Positions 16,878-25,254 of a DNA stretch of 64,000 nucleotides are shown here, in pieces (within the stretch, counting starts at the first letter, position 1; every line of letters begins with the position of its first letter). The notes under the pieces were generated by a model, which saw only the letters and a list, made by a program, of their open reading frames with translations, searched no databases and had not been told where the DNA came from. Both the position numbers and the translations under genes were made by a program. The DNA comes from Paenibacillus_E sp042676385. GTDB lineage: Bacteria; Bacillota; Bacilli; Paenibacillales; NBRC-103111. The stretch spans positions 112,429 through 176,428 of the forward strand of contig NZ_JBHTHA010000052.1 in the NCBI RefSeq assembly GCF_042676385.1. The letters are read 5' to 3'.

Positions 16878-17311
16878 GATTCCATCCCGCTTTCAAAAAT
16901 TTGCAGCATTTCCTCAGGCGTCGATGCCTTCATAATTCGCTCCAGGTTCTCCTCTTCCGAACAAATCATGGCGACATTGGTCAATATGTCCAGATGATCA
17001 TTGCCCACCGCGGCGATGCCGATTACGAGGGTCGCACTTTCGCCGTCGCCGAAGTCTACGCCTTCCGGAATCTGCACGATAGACAAACCTGTCGAAACGA
17101 TCAAGGACTTGGAATCCTGCGTGCCGTGCGGAATCGCGAGACCATTGCCCATATAGGTGGACAGCGTTTCTTCACGCTCCAGCATTTTATCGATATATGC
17201 GGCGGACGCATGACCGGCATCTACGAGCAATTGACCTGCCATGATGATCGCTTCATTTTTATTAAAAGGTTGAGCATTCAGTTTAATTTTGTTGATCGAT
17301 AAGATACTCAT
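16874..17311 (-). CDS. mtlF: Mannitol-specific PTS EIIA component
   Basis: A small cytoplasmic protein that takes phosphate from HPr and passes it to the EIIB domain of MtlA. The 145 residues contain the phosphorylated His62 in NGLAIPHGT and the usual fructose/mannitol EIIA fold pattern (LIVSTGLSIVQIPEGVDFGD). It lies 25 bases after mtlR and overlaps mtlD. Having EIIA separate from EIICB is the Geobacillus-type arrangement. Confidence 0.96.
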   Translation of the reverse strand: MSILSINKIKLNAQPFNKNEAIIMAGQLLVDAGHASAAYIDKMLEREETLSTYMGNGLAIPHGTQDSKSLIVSTGLSIVQIPEGVDFGDGESATLVIGIAAVGNDHLDILTNVAMICSEEENLERIMKASTPEEMLQIFESGMES

Positions 17312-17336
17312 AGTTGGTTCTCTCCCTATACCCGTT

Positions 17337-19400
17337 TTATTTTTTACTCTCTAGAAAAGCGGCAAGCTCTTGTGATAAATACTGTTTGATCTCTTGTCCG
17401 CTGCCCGTTTTGAGCAGCTCGATCATCTCCGGTATGAGCAGGTATGAGCTTATTTCGCTAAGCACTTCGAGGCTTTCTTTGGAAAGCTCCCTCGGTCCAA
17501 GCATAAGCAGCACTTGCCTTACCCCCGATGGCGCATGCCGATCCAACAACAAATCTTCCTTTAAACGGAATAGTGTAAAAGAAGGCACTTTTACCTGCTC
17601 GCTTCTGATATGAAATAAGGCCAAGCCCGTGTCCGGTATCACTTGACTGCTCTGTTTCTCTCTGGCCAGCAGCAAGTTAACAATCGGATCCACTTCATCG
17701 ATGTAATCAGCTTGCCGCGCATATTCACAAATTACATGGAGCGTCTCTTGTAAACTGTCAAACGACCGGTCGAGGCGATGAATGGCGAATTGATCGATAA
17801 TCCTGACGATTTCATTCACATATTGCTGAATACGATGCAGCCGGTGCGTCGTTGATTCATCGTCATACGGCACATCCTCTTGATCTTTAGCGGCATTGTC
17901 TTTTTCCAGCGTTACATTTTGAATGAACAGGCGCAGGCGTTCCGCTTCTTCTTTTGTCAGCAGCGGGCTGAGCTTAATATACTGCTCCTCGTTTAGAGGC
18001 AAATCTACCGTTGAAATAATTAAATCATACTCCGTTTCCGGTATGCGGGCAGCCTCGAACCAAGAAGCATGGCCGGCTATATCGATTTGCGGAAGCTCCT
18101 TGGTCAGGCGGACCGCAAGCATCTTCGAGGTTCCAATACCGCTTGTGCATACCAGAATCGCTCTAACATTGCGGCTGAACTGCTTTTGTCTCTCAAGCGA
18201 AGCCCCAAAATGCATGACGAGAAACCCAATCTCTTCATCCGGAATATGGATGTTCAAGATCGTTTCGTCAACGCTTTGACGAATGGCTTCGAATAAGGAT
18301 TCATAATCTTTTTTAATTTGCGACAACAATGGATTGCGGATATGGGCTCCGGCTTGAAGCCGCCTTAACGCGGATTCCAAGTGACTGAGCAGGCCGTCTC
18401 TCAATGAACGATCGGCGCTGAATCTGACACCGCTGCGAGTTTCCATGTTGCGAATCAGCTTCCATACAATTTCCATATAGCTAAGATCTTCTGAAGGCAG
18501 CAATTGATTGGGGTGGGTGACTCCCCTTGGTTCAAGCAGTTCGGCTAAATAAGCGATTTCTGCAGTCGTAAGCTCAATAGGTATAACCTTAGATAAATGG
18601 TCTACCGTGTGGGTAAGCAACTCATTTTGGCGGATGGAATGATGCTCCGCGTGGAGTTCGATCGGCTTCCCTCGCTGAATTCTGGCAATCATGATCGAGA
18701 TGTTGATTAACAGATTCGTATAATCGTTTTCCGATAACTCATTCAAGCCTTCGTCTTCAGCAAGCCAAAGCGCACTTTCCACTTTCGTGAAGTTGTCTTT
18801 ACCGATCAATCCTAGCAGTTTGAGGACGATTGGCGTATGAGCATGATTCGCTTTTCCGAACAAGTCCGATTCGTCCAGATAGTTTCTGGCCAAATGGGAG
18901 ATCATTTTCCGTTTATTGGTCTCGGAACCGCTCAAGCCAACACCGTATCCTCTCCTTCGAACGAGAATAAGATCGGCAATGCTCACCCATGCCTCCAGCT
19001 CATCCAAATCATGAGTAATCGTGGGAATCGTAACGCCGAGCTCATGCGACAAAGTGAATAGCTTCACGGGTTCTTCTTCATTCAGTAACGTACAGAGAAT
19101 AAATAATTTGCGGTCCTGAGCAGAAAAATGGGCGGCTGTCAGGCCATGCAGCTCCCGCTTGAAGGCTTCTAGCTTTGTGGGATCCGCCTGCAGCTGGATG
19201 CCTTTTCCGGATTTCTTTTGCAGCGTCAGTCCGGAATCCGTCAGGATCGTCTCCAGCTCCGACAGCTCCCGGTGGACTGTTCTTGAGCTTACGCCTATTT
19301 CCGCCGCAATTTCTCCAGCTGTAATCTCATCTTTGCGACTTAACAACAGTTCCAGGATTTGACGATGCCTATGAGACAGGCTCATGCGCATGCTCCTCAT
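17337..19400 (-). CDS. mtlR: Mannitol operon activator MtlR
   Basis: MtlR is a PTS-controlled transcription activator of mannitol genes. The 687 residues run: N-terminal helix-turn-helix (TAGEIAAEIGVSSRTVHRELSELE), a second winged-helix region (KLFTLSHELGVTIPTITHDLDEL), two PRD domains with candidate phospho-His residues (EHHSIRQNELL; VMHFGASLERQ), a EIIB-like domain (AILVCTSGIGTSKMLAVRL, Cys present) and a C-terminal EIIA-like domain (ALFHIRSEQVKVPSF). Length and domain order fit the family. It lies inside the operon between mtlA and mtlF. It should be active when mannitol drains phosphate from its EIIB/EIIA domains and HPr-P phosphorylates a PRD. Confidence 0.95.
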   Translation of the reverse strand: MRSMRMSLSHRHRQILELLLSRKDEITAGEIAAEIGVSSRTVHRELSELETILTDSGLTLQKKSGKGIQLQADPTKLEAFKRELHGLTAAHFSAQDRKLFILCTLLNEEEPVKLFTLSHELGVTIPTITHDLDELEAWVSIADLILVRRRGYGVGLSGSETNKRKMISHLARNYLDESDLFGKANHAHTPIVLKLLGLIGKDNFTKVESALWLAEDEGLNELSENDYTNLLINISIMIARIQRGKPIELHAEHHSIRQNELLTHTVDHLSKVIPIELTTAEIAYLAELLEPRGVTHPNQLLPSEDLSYMEIVWKLIRNMETRSGVRFSADRSLRDGLLSHLESALRRLQAGAHIRNPLLSQIKKDYESLFEAIRQSVDETILNIHIPDEEIGFLVMHFGASLERQKQFSRNVRAILVCTSGIGTSKMLAVRLTKELPQIDIAGHASWFEAARIPETEYDLIISTVDLPLNEEQYIKLSPLLTKEEAERLRLFIQNVTLEKDNAAKDQEDVPYDDESTTHRLHRIQQYVNEIVRIIDQFAIHRLDRSFDSLQETLHVICEYARQADYIDEVDPIVNLLLAREKQSSQVIPDTGLALFHIRSEQVKVPSFTLFRLKEDLLLDRHAPSGVRQVLLMLGPRELSKESLEVLSEISSYLLIPEMIELLKTGSGQEIKQYLSQELAAFLESKK

Positions 19401-19449
19401 GACAAAATGGATATAACGCCGGCGGTTAGGCCAGCGTTAGTCGTGGATA

Positions 19450-20898
19450 TTAACTTAAGCGTTTGACAAGTTCATCATACTCCGGACTTTTCATAAAATT
19501 GTCAATGGAAATATGCTCGGCCTGCGGCGCCTGAGTACGAGCGCGGTCTGTTAAGGATTTATGTGTAATCACAATATCGGCGTCGTTTGGAATTTCGCTG
19601 ATCGCCGTATTAATCACAGTGACGTCTACAGCTGCTTCTTTCATTTTTTTCCTCAAAATGGAGGCTCCCATTGCGCTAGATCCCATTCCGGCATCGCAAG
19701 AAAATACGATTTTATGCACTTCAGTTGCAGCTTTTACTTGAGCAGCCGCAGCAGTTGTTGCCGCCTTAGCAGGTGCTGTTGATGCGCCTGGCGCTTGTTT
19801 CATTTGTTTCATTTTCGCAGTCGCTTTCTCCAGATCGTCCTCTTCTTCCGTTTGTTTGCCTGTTTTCAATAGCAGCGCCGCAACAAGGAAAGAGACAATC
19901 GCAGCCGTAATGACACCCGTGAAGACCGAGAGTAAGCCGCCTTTCGGCGCCATTGCGATATAAGCGAAAATACTACCCGGTGATGGCGGAGCCACCAGAC
20001 CTGCGCCGAACACGGAAAACGTAAATGTTCCCGTTACGCCCCCGGCGATTACTGCTAAAATCAAACGTGGATTCATGAGAATGTAAGGGAAATAAATTTC
20101 ATGAATACCGCCAAAGAAATGAATGATAGCTGCACCCGGAGCGGATAGTTTCGCCGAACCGCGTCCAACTAACCAGTAGGCAAGCAGGATGCCTAGCCCT
20201 GGACCCGGATTGGACTCCAGCATGAACAAGATCGATTTGCCTGTTTTGGATGCTTGATCTAAAGCGATCGGGCTGAGCACGCCATGGTTGATGGCGTTGT
20301 TCAAGAAAAGAACTTTACCCGGTTCAATCAGGACGTTGGCAAGGGGCAGCAGACCTGCGTTTACCAGCACTTGAACGCCTGATGCGAGAGCTTTACTGAC
20401 AACTTGAACCGCTGGACCGACTACCGAGTAGGCTAGAACCGCCAAGATCCCGCCGATAATCCCGGAAGAGAAATTGTTAACAAGCATTTCGAAACCGGAT
20501 TTGACCTTGCCTTCAATTGATTTGTCAAACTTCTTCAGCACCCATGCCGCAAAAGGTCCGACCATCATCGCTCCAAGGAACATCGGAATATCGGTTCCGA
20601 TAACTACCCCCATGGTTGTCACAGCGCCAATAACGCCGCCGCGTGTTCCATGTACCATGGTTCCTCCCGTATACCCGATAAGGAGTGGCAGCAGATACGT
20701 AATCATCGGCCCGACCAGCTTCGCCAAATATTCATTTGGAATCCAGCCTGTCGGAATAAATAATGCGGTGATAAGTCCCCATGCGATAAAAGCTCCGATA
20801 TTCGGCATCACCATGCCGCTTAAAAAACGTCCGAAGCGTTGAACTTTTACACGGACCCCATCTGTTGATGCTTGTTGCTTTGCAGCTATTGTGTCCAT
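19450..20898 (-). CDS. mtlA: Mannitol-specific PTS EIICB permease
   Basis: Imports and phosphorylates mannitol. The 482-residue protein has the EIIC membrane domain (about residues 20-345) with the substrate-region motif GGIHEIYFPYI (from 264). An Ala-rich linker leads to an EIIB domain with phosphorylated Cys401 in VFSCDAGMGSSAMG. No EIIA domain is fused; it is encoded by mtlF. First gene of the cluster; start with GGGAGG 8 bases upstream. A cre-like site lies about 45 bases upstream, so glucose repression through CcpA is likely. Confidence 0.97.
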   Translation of the reverse strand: MDTIAAKQQASTDGVRVKVQRFGRFLSGMVMPNIGAFIAWGLITALFIPTGWIPNEYLAKLVGPMITYLLPLLIGYTGGTMVHGTRGGVIGAVTTMGVVIGTDIPMFLGAMMVGPFAAWVLKKFDKSIEGKVKSGFEMLVNNFSSGIIGGILAVLAYSVVGPAVQVVSKALASGVQVLVNAGLLPLANVLIEPGKVLFLNNAINHGVLSPIALDQASKTGKSILFMLESNPGPGLGILLAYWLVGRGSAKLSAPGAAIIHFFGGIHEIYFPYILMNPRLILAVIAGGVTGTFTFSVFGAGLVAPPSPGSIFAYIAMAPKGGLLSVFTGVITAAIVSFLVAALLLKTGKQTEEEDDLEKATAKMKQMKQAPGASTAPAKAATTAAAAQVKAATEVHKIVFSCDAGMGSSAMGASILRKKMKEAAVDVTVINTAISEIPNDADIVITHKSLTDRARTQAPQAEHISIDNFMKSPEYDELVKRLS

Positions 20899-20941
20899 TA
20901 GGATAACCTCCCTTGATCTGAATCATGATCTTATCGTAATG

Positions 20942-20955
20942 CAAAAGCGCTTACA
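20942..20955. promoter_or_regulatory. Candidate cre site (CcpA) upstream of mtlA
   Basis: CAAAAGCGCTTACA matches the catabolite-responsive consensus TGWAARCGYTWWCA at 12 of 14 positions, with the invariant central CG and AAGCGCTT core. It lies in the expected promoter region of mtlA. Confidence 0.6.
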
Positions 20956-20959
20956 TGAT

Positions 20960-21290
20960 CAATCAAATCAAAATCCCTTTTCGTCATGAACCTTGTTGAC
21001 AACATTTTTATCAAAAGCCTGAATACGTAGCTCAAGCCTGCTCCATAAGGCATTCCTCTGTAGGGTTTCATTGTTGGAGACGATCGCACACATGAATTTA
21101 TTGCCACTTCCTCAGATGTAGAGCGCTGCATATCTTTTGGATGGCTCATATCAACACTATCCCGTTGACTCAGATGGAAACATTCAACTTCCGAATGCCA
21201 TGGGCGCTTCCACCGTGCGCGTAAGCCGAAGGCGTGGTGTGAGATGCGCAACGCATTGGTCACCTCCATAGAGAACAACTTTCGCTATTA
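20960..21290 (-). other. Structured noncoding region upstream of mtlA
   Basis: The space between mtlA and the lutC terminator (about 390 bases) holds no recognised gene. The minus strand is rich in short hairpins: ATGCG/CGCAT flanked by GTGA/TCAC near 21255-21237, GCC-TTC-GGC near 21230, and CATTC/GAATG near 21195-21181. A minus-strand frame of 115 codons (20931-21278) is open but has no family resemblance and runs into the mtlA promoter region. It could be a leader RNA, a small RNA or a decayed element. Confidence 0.3.
21170..21256 (-). CDS. Possible 28-residue small ORF with strong ribosome site
   Basis: An ATG at 21256 lies 6 bases after GGAGG (within GGAGGTGA), an unusually perfect ribosome site, and opens a 28-codon frame rich in Ala, Ser, Gly and His that ends in TGA at 21170. 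The product resembles nothing recognised. It sits 5' of mtlA on the same strand, in a region of short hairpins, so it may be a leader peptide. Chance is also possible. Confidence 0.3.
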   Translation of the reverse strand: MRCASHTTPSAYAHGGSAHGIRKLNVSI

Positions 21291-21348
21291 AGGATACACT
21301 TTGACTCTATTCGATCGAAGAATGACACTTGCTCATTTCCTGGCACAC

Positions 21349-21388
21349 AAAAAGCCGCGAGAGATTCTTATTCTCTCACGGCTTTTAA
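21349..21388. terminator. Terminator of the lutABC operon
   Basis: AAAAGCCGCGAGAGA and TCTCTCACGGCTTTT form a long hairpin with one mismatch and T tracts on both sides, immediately after the lutC stop. Confidence 0.9.
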
Positions 21389-21391
21389 CTT

Positions 21392-22138
21392 TTACTCCAC
21401 AATTAACGCATAGACAATACCTGGCCCATGCACACCTATCGTTAAATCGTTCTCGATGTCCGCGGAGCGGCTCGGTCCGGAAATGAAGTGAATACCCGCC
21501 GGCCGGTCTTTGAACGCCAGCTCATCGAATGGCCTCAGCACTTCGCCAAGCTTCGTTACTAAGCGCTCCGCCGGTATGATGGCGATCAGCGTCGTCGGCA
21601 GCAAGCTGACACTTCGGCCCCGCGTTTGGCTTGAAGTGACCACGAGCGATCCGGTATAAGCAACGGCGTGCTCGACGGCTACGATGCCGATATCTGCGCC
21701 AGCAGCCTTAGCAACCAGCTCATCCTTTCCCTGTTCATCGGCTTCGCTTGAATTCCATACGGTGATGTCCGCGGCGGCGGTTTCGCCCAGTGCAGTTCGC
21801 AGCTCCGCAAGCTCCTCCTGATCTTGAATAATCAGATGCCTCGCTTGCGTTTCGGCGATGAAGCTCTCGATAAAGGCTTGAGCCTCCGTCATCCCATTCA
21901 TTCTTCTCGTATGGCCACCGGCTTTTTGCCAATTGGCCATAAACAGTTGGATCCGCTGCTCCATCGGCAGGTCAACTTTCTCCCACAACTCGGGAGCTCC
22001 TTTAATCGACCGCGGCGGTGGTGTTTGCAGCGGACGTTGCCGGCCCAGCCGAGTCGAGATGTTTGCAAAGAACGCCTCCTGTTTCCGGAGGGATTCCTCA
22101 TGCAGGCTTCGGAGAAAATCGGCGTCAGATTTAGCCAT
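21392..22138 (-). CDS. lutC: L-lactate utilisation protein LutC
   Basis: LutC is a LUD-domain subunit of the LutABC complex that oxidises L-lactate to pyruvate. The C-terminal LUD core is clear: AADIGIVAVEHAVAYTGSLV, RGRSVSLLPTTLIAIIPAERLV and the terminal FISGPSRSADIENDLTIGVHGP. The start is the ATG at 22138, 8 bases after AGGAGG inside the end of lutB, giving 248 residues; the frame is open further upstream but that start is less favoured. Overlap with lutB indicates coupling. Confidence 0.95.
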   Translation of the reverse strand: MAKSDADFLRSLHEESLRKQEAFFANISTRLGRQRPLQTPPPRSIKGAPELWEKVDLPMEQRIQLFMANWQKAGGHTRRMNGMTEAQAFIESFIAETQARHLIIQDQEELAELRTALGETAAADITVWNSSEADEQGKDELVAKAAGADIGIVAVEHAVAYTGSLVVTSSQTRGRSVSLLPTTLIAIIPAERLVTKLGEVLRPFDELAFKDRPAGIHFISGPSRSADIENDLTIGVHGPGIVYALIVE

Positions 22139-23639
22139 GATGTCCACCTCCTGTTCGCTGTGCAATCAGCTGCTCCATGCGGGCCTTCATGTCCGGATTC
22201 AATTCCGGAAGCGTGCCGTCCAGCTCCTTCTCGATGTCTTTCCACGATTCGCGGAAGGTTTGCTTCGGCAAACTAGGCGCGTAGCGATAGGAATTCCATC
22301 CTTTTAGCGGGCCGATCTTCGCTTTGATATAACCATCACGAACAAGAACTTTTTGCCCGATGCGTCCTAATTGGATGAGCGCTTTAACCCGCTTCGCATC
22401 GGACATGAGGAATTTGAAGCCCGACATACCGGCCTTCTCGACGAGATCCGCCCTTCCGCTTTCCACTTTGCGCTGGCGCAAATAGACCAGCATATCGTGC
22501 AGAGGAATCTTCACCGGGCAAGCCTCATAACAAGCGCCGCACAGGCTGGATGCACTGGCAATGTCGTCCCATTCGGCGACATTTTTGTTAAGCGCCGGTG
22601 TCAGCACGGCGCCGATGGGCCCGCTGTACACGCCGCCGTAAGCGTGACCGCCGATATGGCGATAGACCGGGCAGGCGTTAAGACAAGCGCCGCAGCGAAT
22701 ACAGTTCAGCAGCTCCTGGAACTGCGGATCGCCTAGCTGCAAGGAACGCCCGTTATCCAGGATGATGACGTGCATTTCCTCTGGCCCGTCACCATCCCGC
22801 TGCCGCTGCGGTCCGGAAATAACGGACATGTAAACCGTCAGCTTCTGACCCGTCGCGGAACGCGGGAGCAGTGTCGCCATGACTTCAAGATCGTCCAGGG
22901 ACGGAATGATGCGTTCCATGCCCATGTACGTGATTTGTGTCTTAGGGACCGTACTGACCATCCGGGCGTTTCCTTCATTTTCGAACAGCACGATCGACCC
23001 TGTCTCCGCAATGGCAAAGTTGCAGCCCGTCATGCCGATATCGGCCTCCAGAAACTTCTCGCGCAGCTTTCTGCGCACGAAACCAGCCAAAATTCCCGTG
23101 TCCGGCGGCAGCTCCTCGCCCGCTTCCTTCGACAATAGTTCGGCGATTTGATACCGGTTCTTATGGATCGCGGGAATAATAATATGAGAAGGCGTCTCGC
23201 CGGCAAGCTGGATAATGTATTCGCCAAGGTCCGTTTCGACAGCCTCAACGCCCAGCTGTTCAAGCGCATGGTTAATATGCAGCTCCTCGGATACCATGGA
23301 CTTGGACTTCACGACGCTCTTCGCCTTCTTATCCTCGGCAATTTGCATCGTTAGCTTAACCGCGTCCGCAGCGTCGGCCGCAAAATGAACATGAACGCCC
23401 TGTGCTCTAGCATTCTCTACGAATCTAGCTAAATAGTAATCGAGATGCGCGATGGTGTGCAGCCGGATTTGACGGCCGCGTTCCCGCCATTCCTCCCAGT
23501 TCCCATGCTCTTCACTAGCTGCGAGCTTGCCGTTTTTCAAACGCTCCGTCGTGAATTTAACGGCATTGCGCAAAAATTCGTTGTTCAGCGCGACCTTGGA
23601 TCTTTCCTTGACCGTACCGCCTACTTTATGTTCGCTCAT
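22131..23639 (-). CDS. lutB: L-lactate utilisation iron-sulfur protein LutB
   Basis: LutB combines a LUD domain with a ferredoxin-type domain and carries electrons in L-lactate oxidation. The 502 residues include the LUD part (GMTGCNFAIAETGSIVLFENEGN, 202-224) and two 4Fe-4S motifs. CIRCGACLNACP (Cys313, 316, 319, 323) is the first. The second, LCGACYEACP (Cys367, 370, 374), has three of its cysteines in this stretch. It overlaps lutA by 14 bases and lutC by 8, so all three are made together. Confidence 0.96.
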   Translation of the reverse strand: MSEHKVGGTVKERSKVALNNEFLRNAVKFTTERLKNGKLAASEEHGNWEEWRERGRQIRLHTIAHLDYYLARFVENARAQGVHVHFAADAADAVKLTMQIAEDKKAKSVVKSKSMVSEELHINHALEQLGVEAVETDLGEYIIQLAGETPSHIIIPAIHKNRYQIAELLSKEAGEELPPDTGILAGFVRRKLREKFLEADIGMTGCNFAIAETGSIVLFENEGNARMVSTVPKTQITYMGMERIIPSLDDLEVMATLLPRSATGQKLTVYMSVISGPQRQRDGDGPEEMHVIILDNGRSLQLGDPQFQELLNCIRCGACLNACPVYRHIGGHAYGGVYSGPIGAVLTPALNKNVAEWDDIASASSLCGACYEACPVKIPLHDMLVYLRQRKVESGRADLVEKAGMSGFKFLMSDAKRVKALIQLGRIGQKVLVRDGYIKAKIGPLKGWNSYRYAPSLPKQTFRESWKDIEKELDGTLPELNPDMKARMEQLIAQRTGGGHHG

Positions 23640-24369
23640 GCGCCAGTTTCACTCCCTCTGCGAGTAATTCCGCCAGATGCATGACTCTCACAGGCTTGCC
23701 GCGGTGAAGCAGGTTTCCCGAAATATTCATGAGACAGCCCATGTCGAGTCCGACCAATACTTCCGCCTCTGTTTCCAGAACATGATCCGACTTCTCGGAT
23801 ACCATCGCACCGGAAATGTCGCACATTTTCACCGCAAATGTCCCTCCAAATCCGCAGCAGTCCTCCGCATGCGGAAGCGCTACGAGCTCCAAGTCGCGGA
23901 TATTTTGCATCAATTCAAGCGGCTCGGACTTGACACCTAATAACCGGCTGCCGTGGCAAGACGGATGGTAGGTCACCTTGTGCGGGAACACCGCTCCGAG
24001 ATCCTTTACCCCCAATACTTGAACAAGAAACTGCGTGAATTCATACGTTTTCTCCACCAGACGGTTTGCCTTGGCCAAATTAACCGGGTCATTTTCAAAA
24101 AGTTTCGGATAATAATGATGAATCATACTCGTACAGGAACCCGAGGGTGAAATGACAAAATCGCTGTCTTCAAATGCTTGCAGCAGCGTCATCGCCGAGC
24201 TCCGCGCCTCATCCCAATATCCGCTGTTGAAGGCCGGCTGACCGCAGCACGTCTGTACTTCGGGAAAATCGAGCTTCACCCCGTAGCGTGCGAGCAGCTC
24301 GACCATCGAAGCACCGACCCGCGGATACACAAGGTCACTCAAGCATGTGATGAACAAAGAAACTTTCAT
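23626..24369 (-). CDS. lutA: L-lactate utilisation protein LutA
   Basis: LutA is the CCG-domain (heterodisulfide-reductase-like) subunit of LutABC. Two CCG motifs are present, CCGQPAFNSGY and CCGFGGTFAVK, each expected to bind an iron-sulfur cluster. The ATG at 24369 (MKVSLFITC, the usual family start) is chosen over the longer open frame, giving 247 residues. It is the first gene of lutABC and lies 109 bases downstream of rhaR, with a terminator between. No FadR-type LutR regulator is adjacent. The position downstream of the rhamnose operon, which makes L-lactate, is suggestive. Confidence 0.95.
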   Translation of the reverse strand: MKVSLFITCLSDLVYPRVGASMVELLARYGVKLDFPEVQTCCGQPAFNSGYWDEARSSAMTLLQAFEDSDFVISPSGSCTSMIHHYYPKLFENDPVNLAKANRLVEKTYEFTQFLVQVLGVKDLGAVFPHKVTYHPSCHGSRLLGVKSEPLELMQNIRDLELVALPHAEDCCGFGGTFAVKMCDISGAMVSEKSDHVLETEAEVLVGLDMGCLMNISGNLLHRGKPVRVMHLAELLAEGVKLAHERT

Positions 24370-24418
24370 AAGGCAGCTTACTCCCTTCCTTGACCATCCT
24401 TGCAAGCATTCTTGCTAT

Positions 24419-24464
24419 ACAAAAAACCATCCTCAGTACTATAAACAGCATACCGGTGATGGAA
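24419..24464 (-). terminator. Terminator of the rhamnose operon
   Basis: On the minus strand CCATCACCGGTA and TACTGAGGATGG pair (one wobble, one bulge) and are followed by TTTTTT. It starts 14 bases after the rhaR stop and separates the rha genes from lutABC. Confidence 0.75.
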
Positions 24465-24477
24465 GGGACGATCGCGA

Positions 24478-25245
24478 TTAATTGGATTCTAATTGCAGGA
24501 TGTGAACGCCTTTTTCACGGATCTGGGACACAAAGTCCTTATTCGTTTGTTGATCCGTAATCAAATGATGTATGTCGTTCCATCCGGCCACCTGCGTCAA
24601 CGACTGCATGCCGAACTTGCTATGGTCGGCCAGGAGGTAGGTCTCGTCAGCGATTGAAATCATTTTGCGCTTTATCAGCGCTTGAAGTTCATTCGATTCG
24701 CTTATGCCTCGCTGCATGTGAACGCCTTTGCAGGATAAAAACAACTTATGGGCATGGTAGACATCCAGAGATCTCTCAGCGAGCGGCCCCACATAAGATA
24801 ATGATTTCGGGGATAAAAGGCCGCCCGTAGAAATCACTTGAATTTTTTCTTTTGAGCTGACTTCTAAAGCTACTTTTATCGAATTCGTAATGATCGTTAA
24901 CGGCATATCCGGGATGAGTTTGGCCATGTACCAAGCAGTCGTGCTAGCGTCCAAAATTATCCGGTCATCCTCTTGTATACGTGAGACGGCTTCCCTGGCA
25001 ATTGCGTTTTTAAAGTCGGCATACGCCGTTTCCCTTTCCATAAAAGGAACCTCGGACTGCGCTTCCTTCACGCTCACGGCGCCGCCGTGGCTGCGCATCA
25101 ACCTGCCTTCGCTCTCGAGCTTATCCAAATCCCGTCGGATCGTTTCTTCCGTAACTTGACAGAGCTCACTCAGCTCGGTGACGCGAATGCTTCCGCGCTC
25201 ATTCACCAATTGAACGATTTTTTGCCATCTTTCCGCTACGAGCAT
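24478..25245 (-). CDS. rhaR: DeoR-family repressor, probable RhaR
   Basis: The 255-residue protein has the DeoR N-terminal winged helix (VTELSELCQVTEETIRRDLDKLESEGRLMRSHGGAV, residues about 18-56). The C-terminal sugar-phosphate sensor domain has the usual DASTTAWYMAKLIP and ADHSKFG motifs. The last gene of the rhamnose operon, it matches the position of RhaR in Bacillus subtilis, where rhaR sits next to rhaB in rhaEWRBMA. It probably represses rhaEW-rhaA-rhaB and responds to a phosphorylated rhamnose intermediate. The start has GAGGGAAGACA before ATG, 9 bases after rhaB. Confidence 0.85.
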   Translation of the reverse strand: MLVAERWQKIVQLVNERGSIRVTELSELCQVTEETIRRDLDKLESEGRLMRSHGGAVSVKEAQSEVPFMERETAYADFKNAIAREAVSRIQEDDRIILDASTTAWYMAKLIPDMPLTIITNSIKVALEVSSKEKIQVISTGGLLSPKSLSYVGPLAERSLDVYHAHKLFLSCKGVHMQRGISESNELQALIKRKMISIADETYLLADHSKFGMQSLTQVAGWNDIHHLITDQQTNKDFVSQIREKGVHILQLESN

Positions 25246-25254
25246 TGTCTTCCC

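Noticed and set aside
20931..21278. 115-codon minus-strand frame upstream of mtlA
   Set aside because: Its end runs into the mtlA promoter and cre site and the product matches nothing. The shorter 28-codon frame in another register has the better ribosome site, and even that is uncertain.
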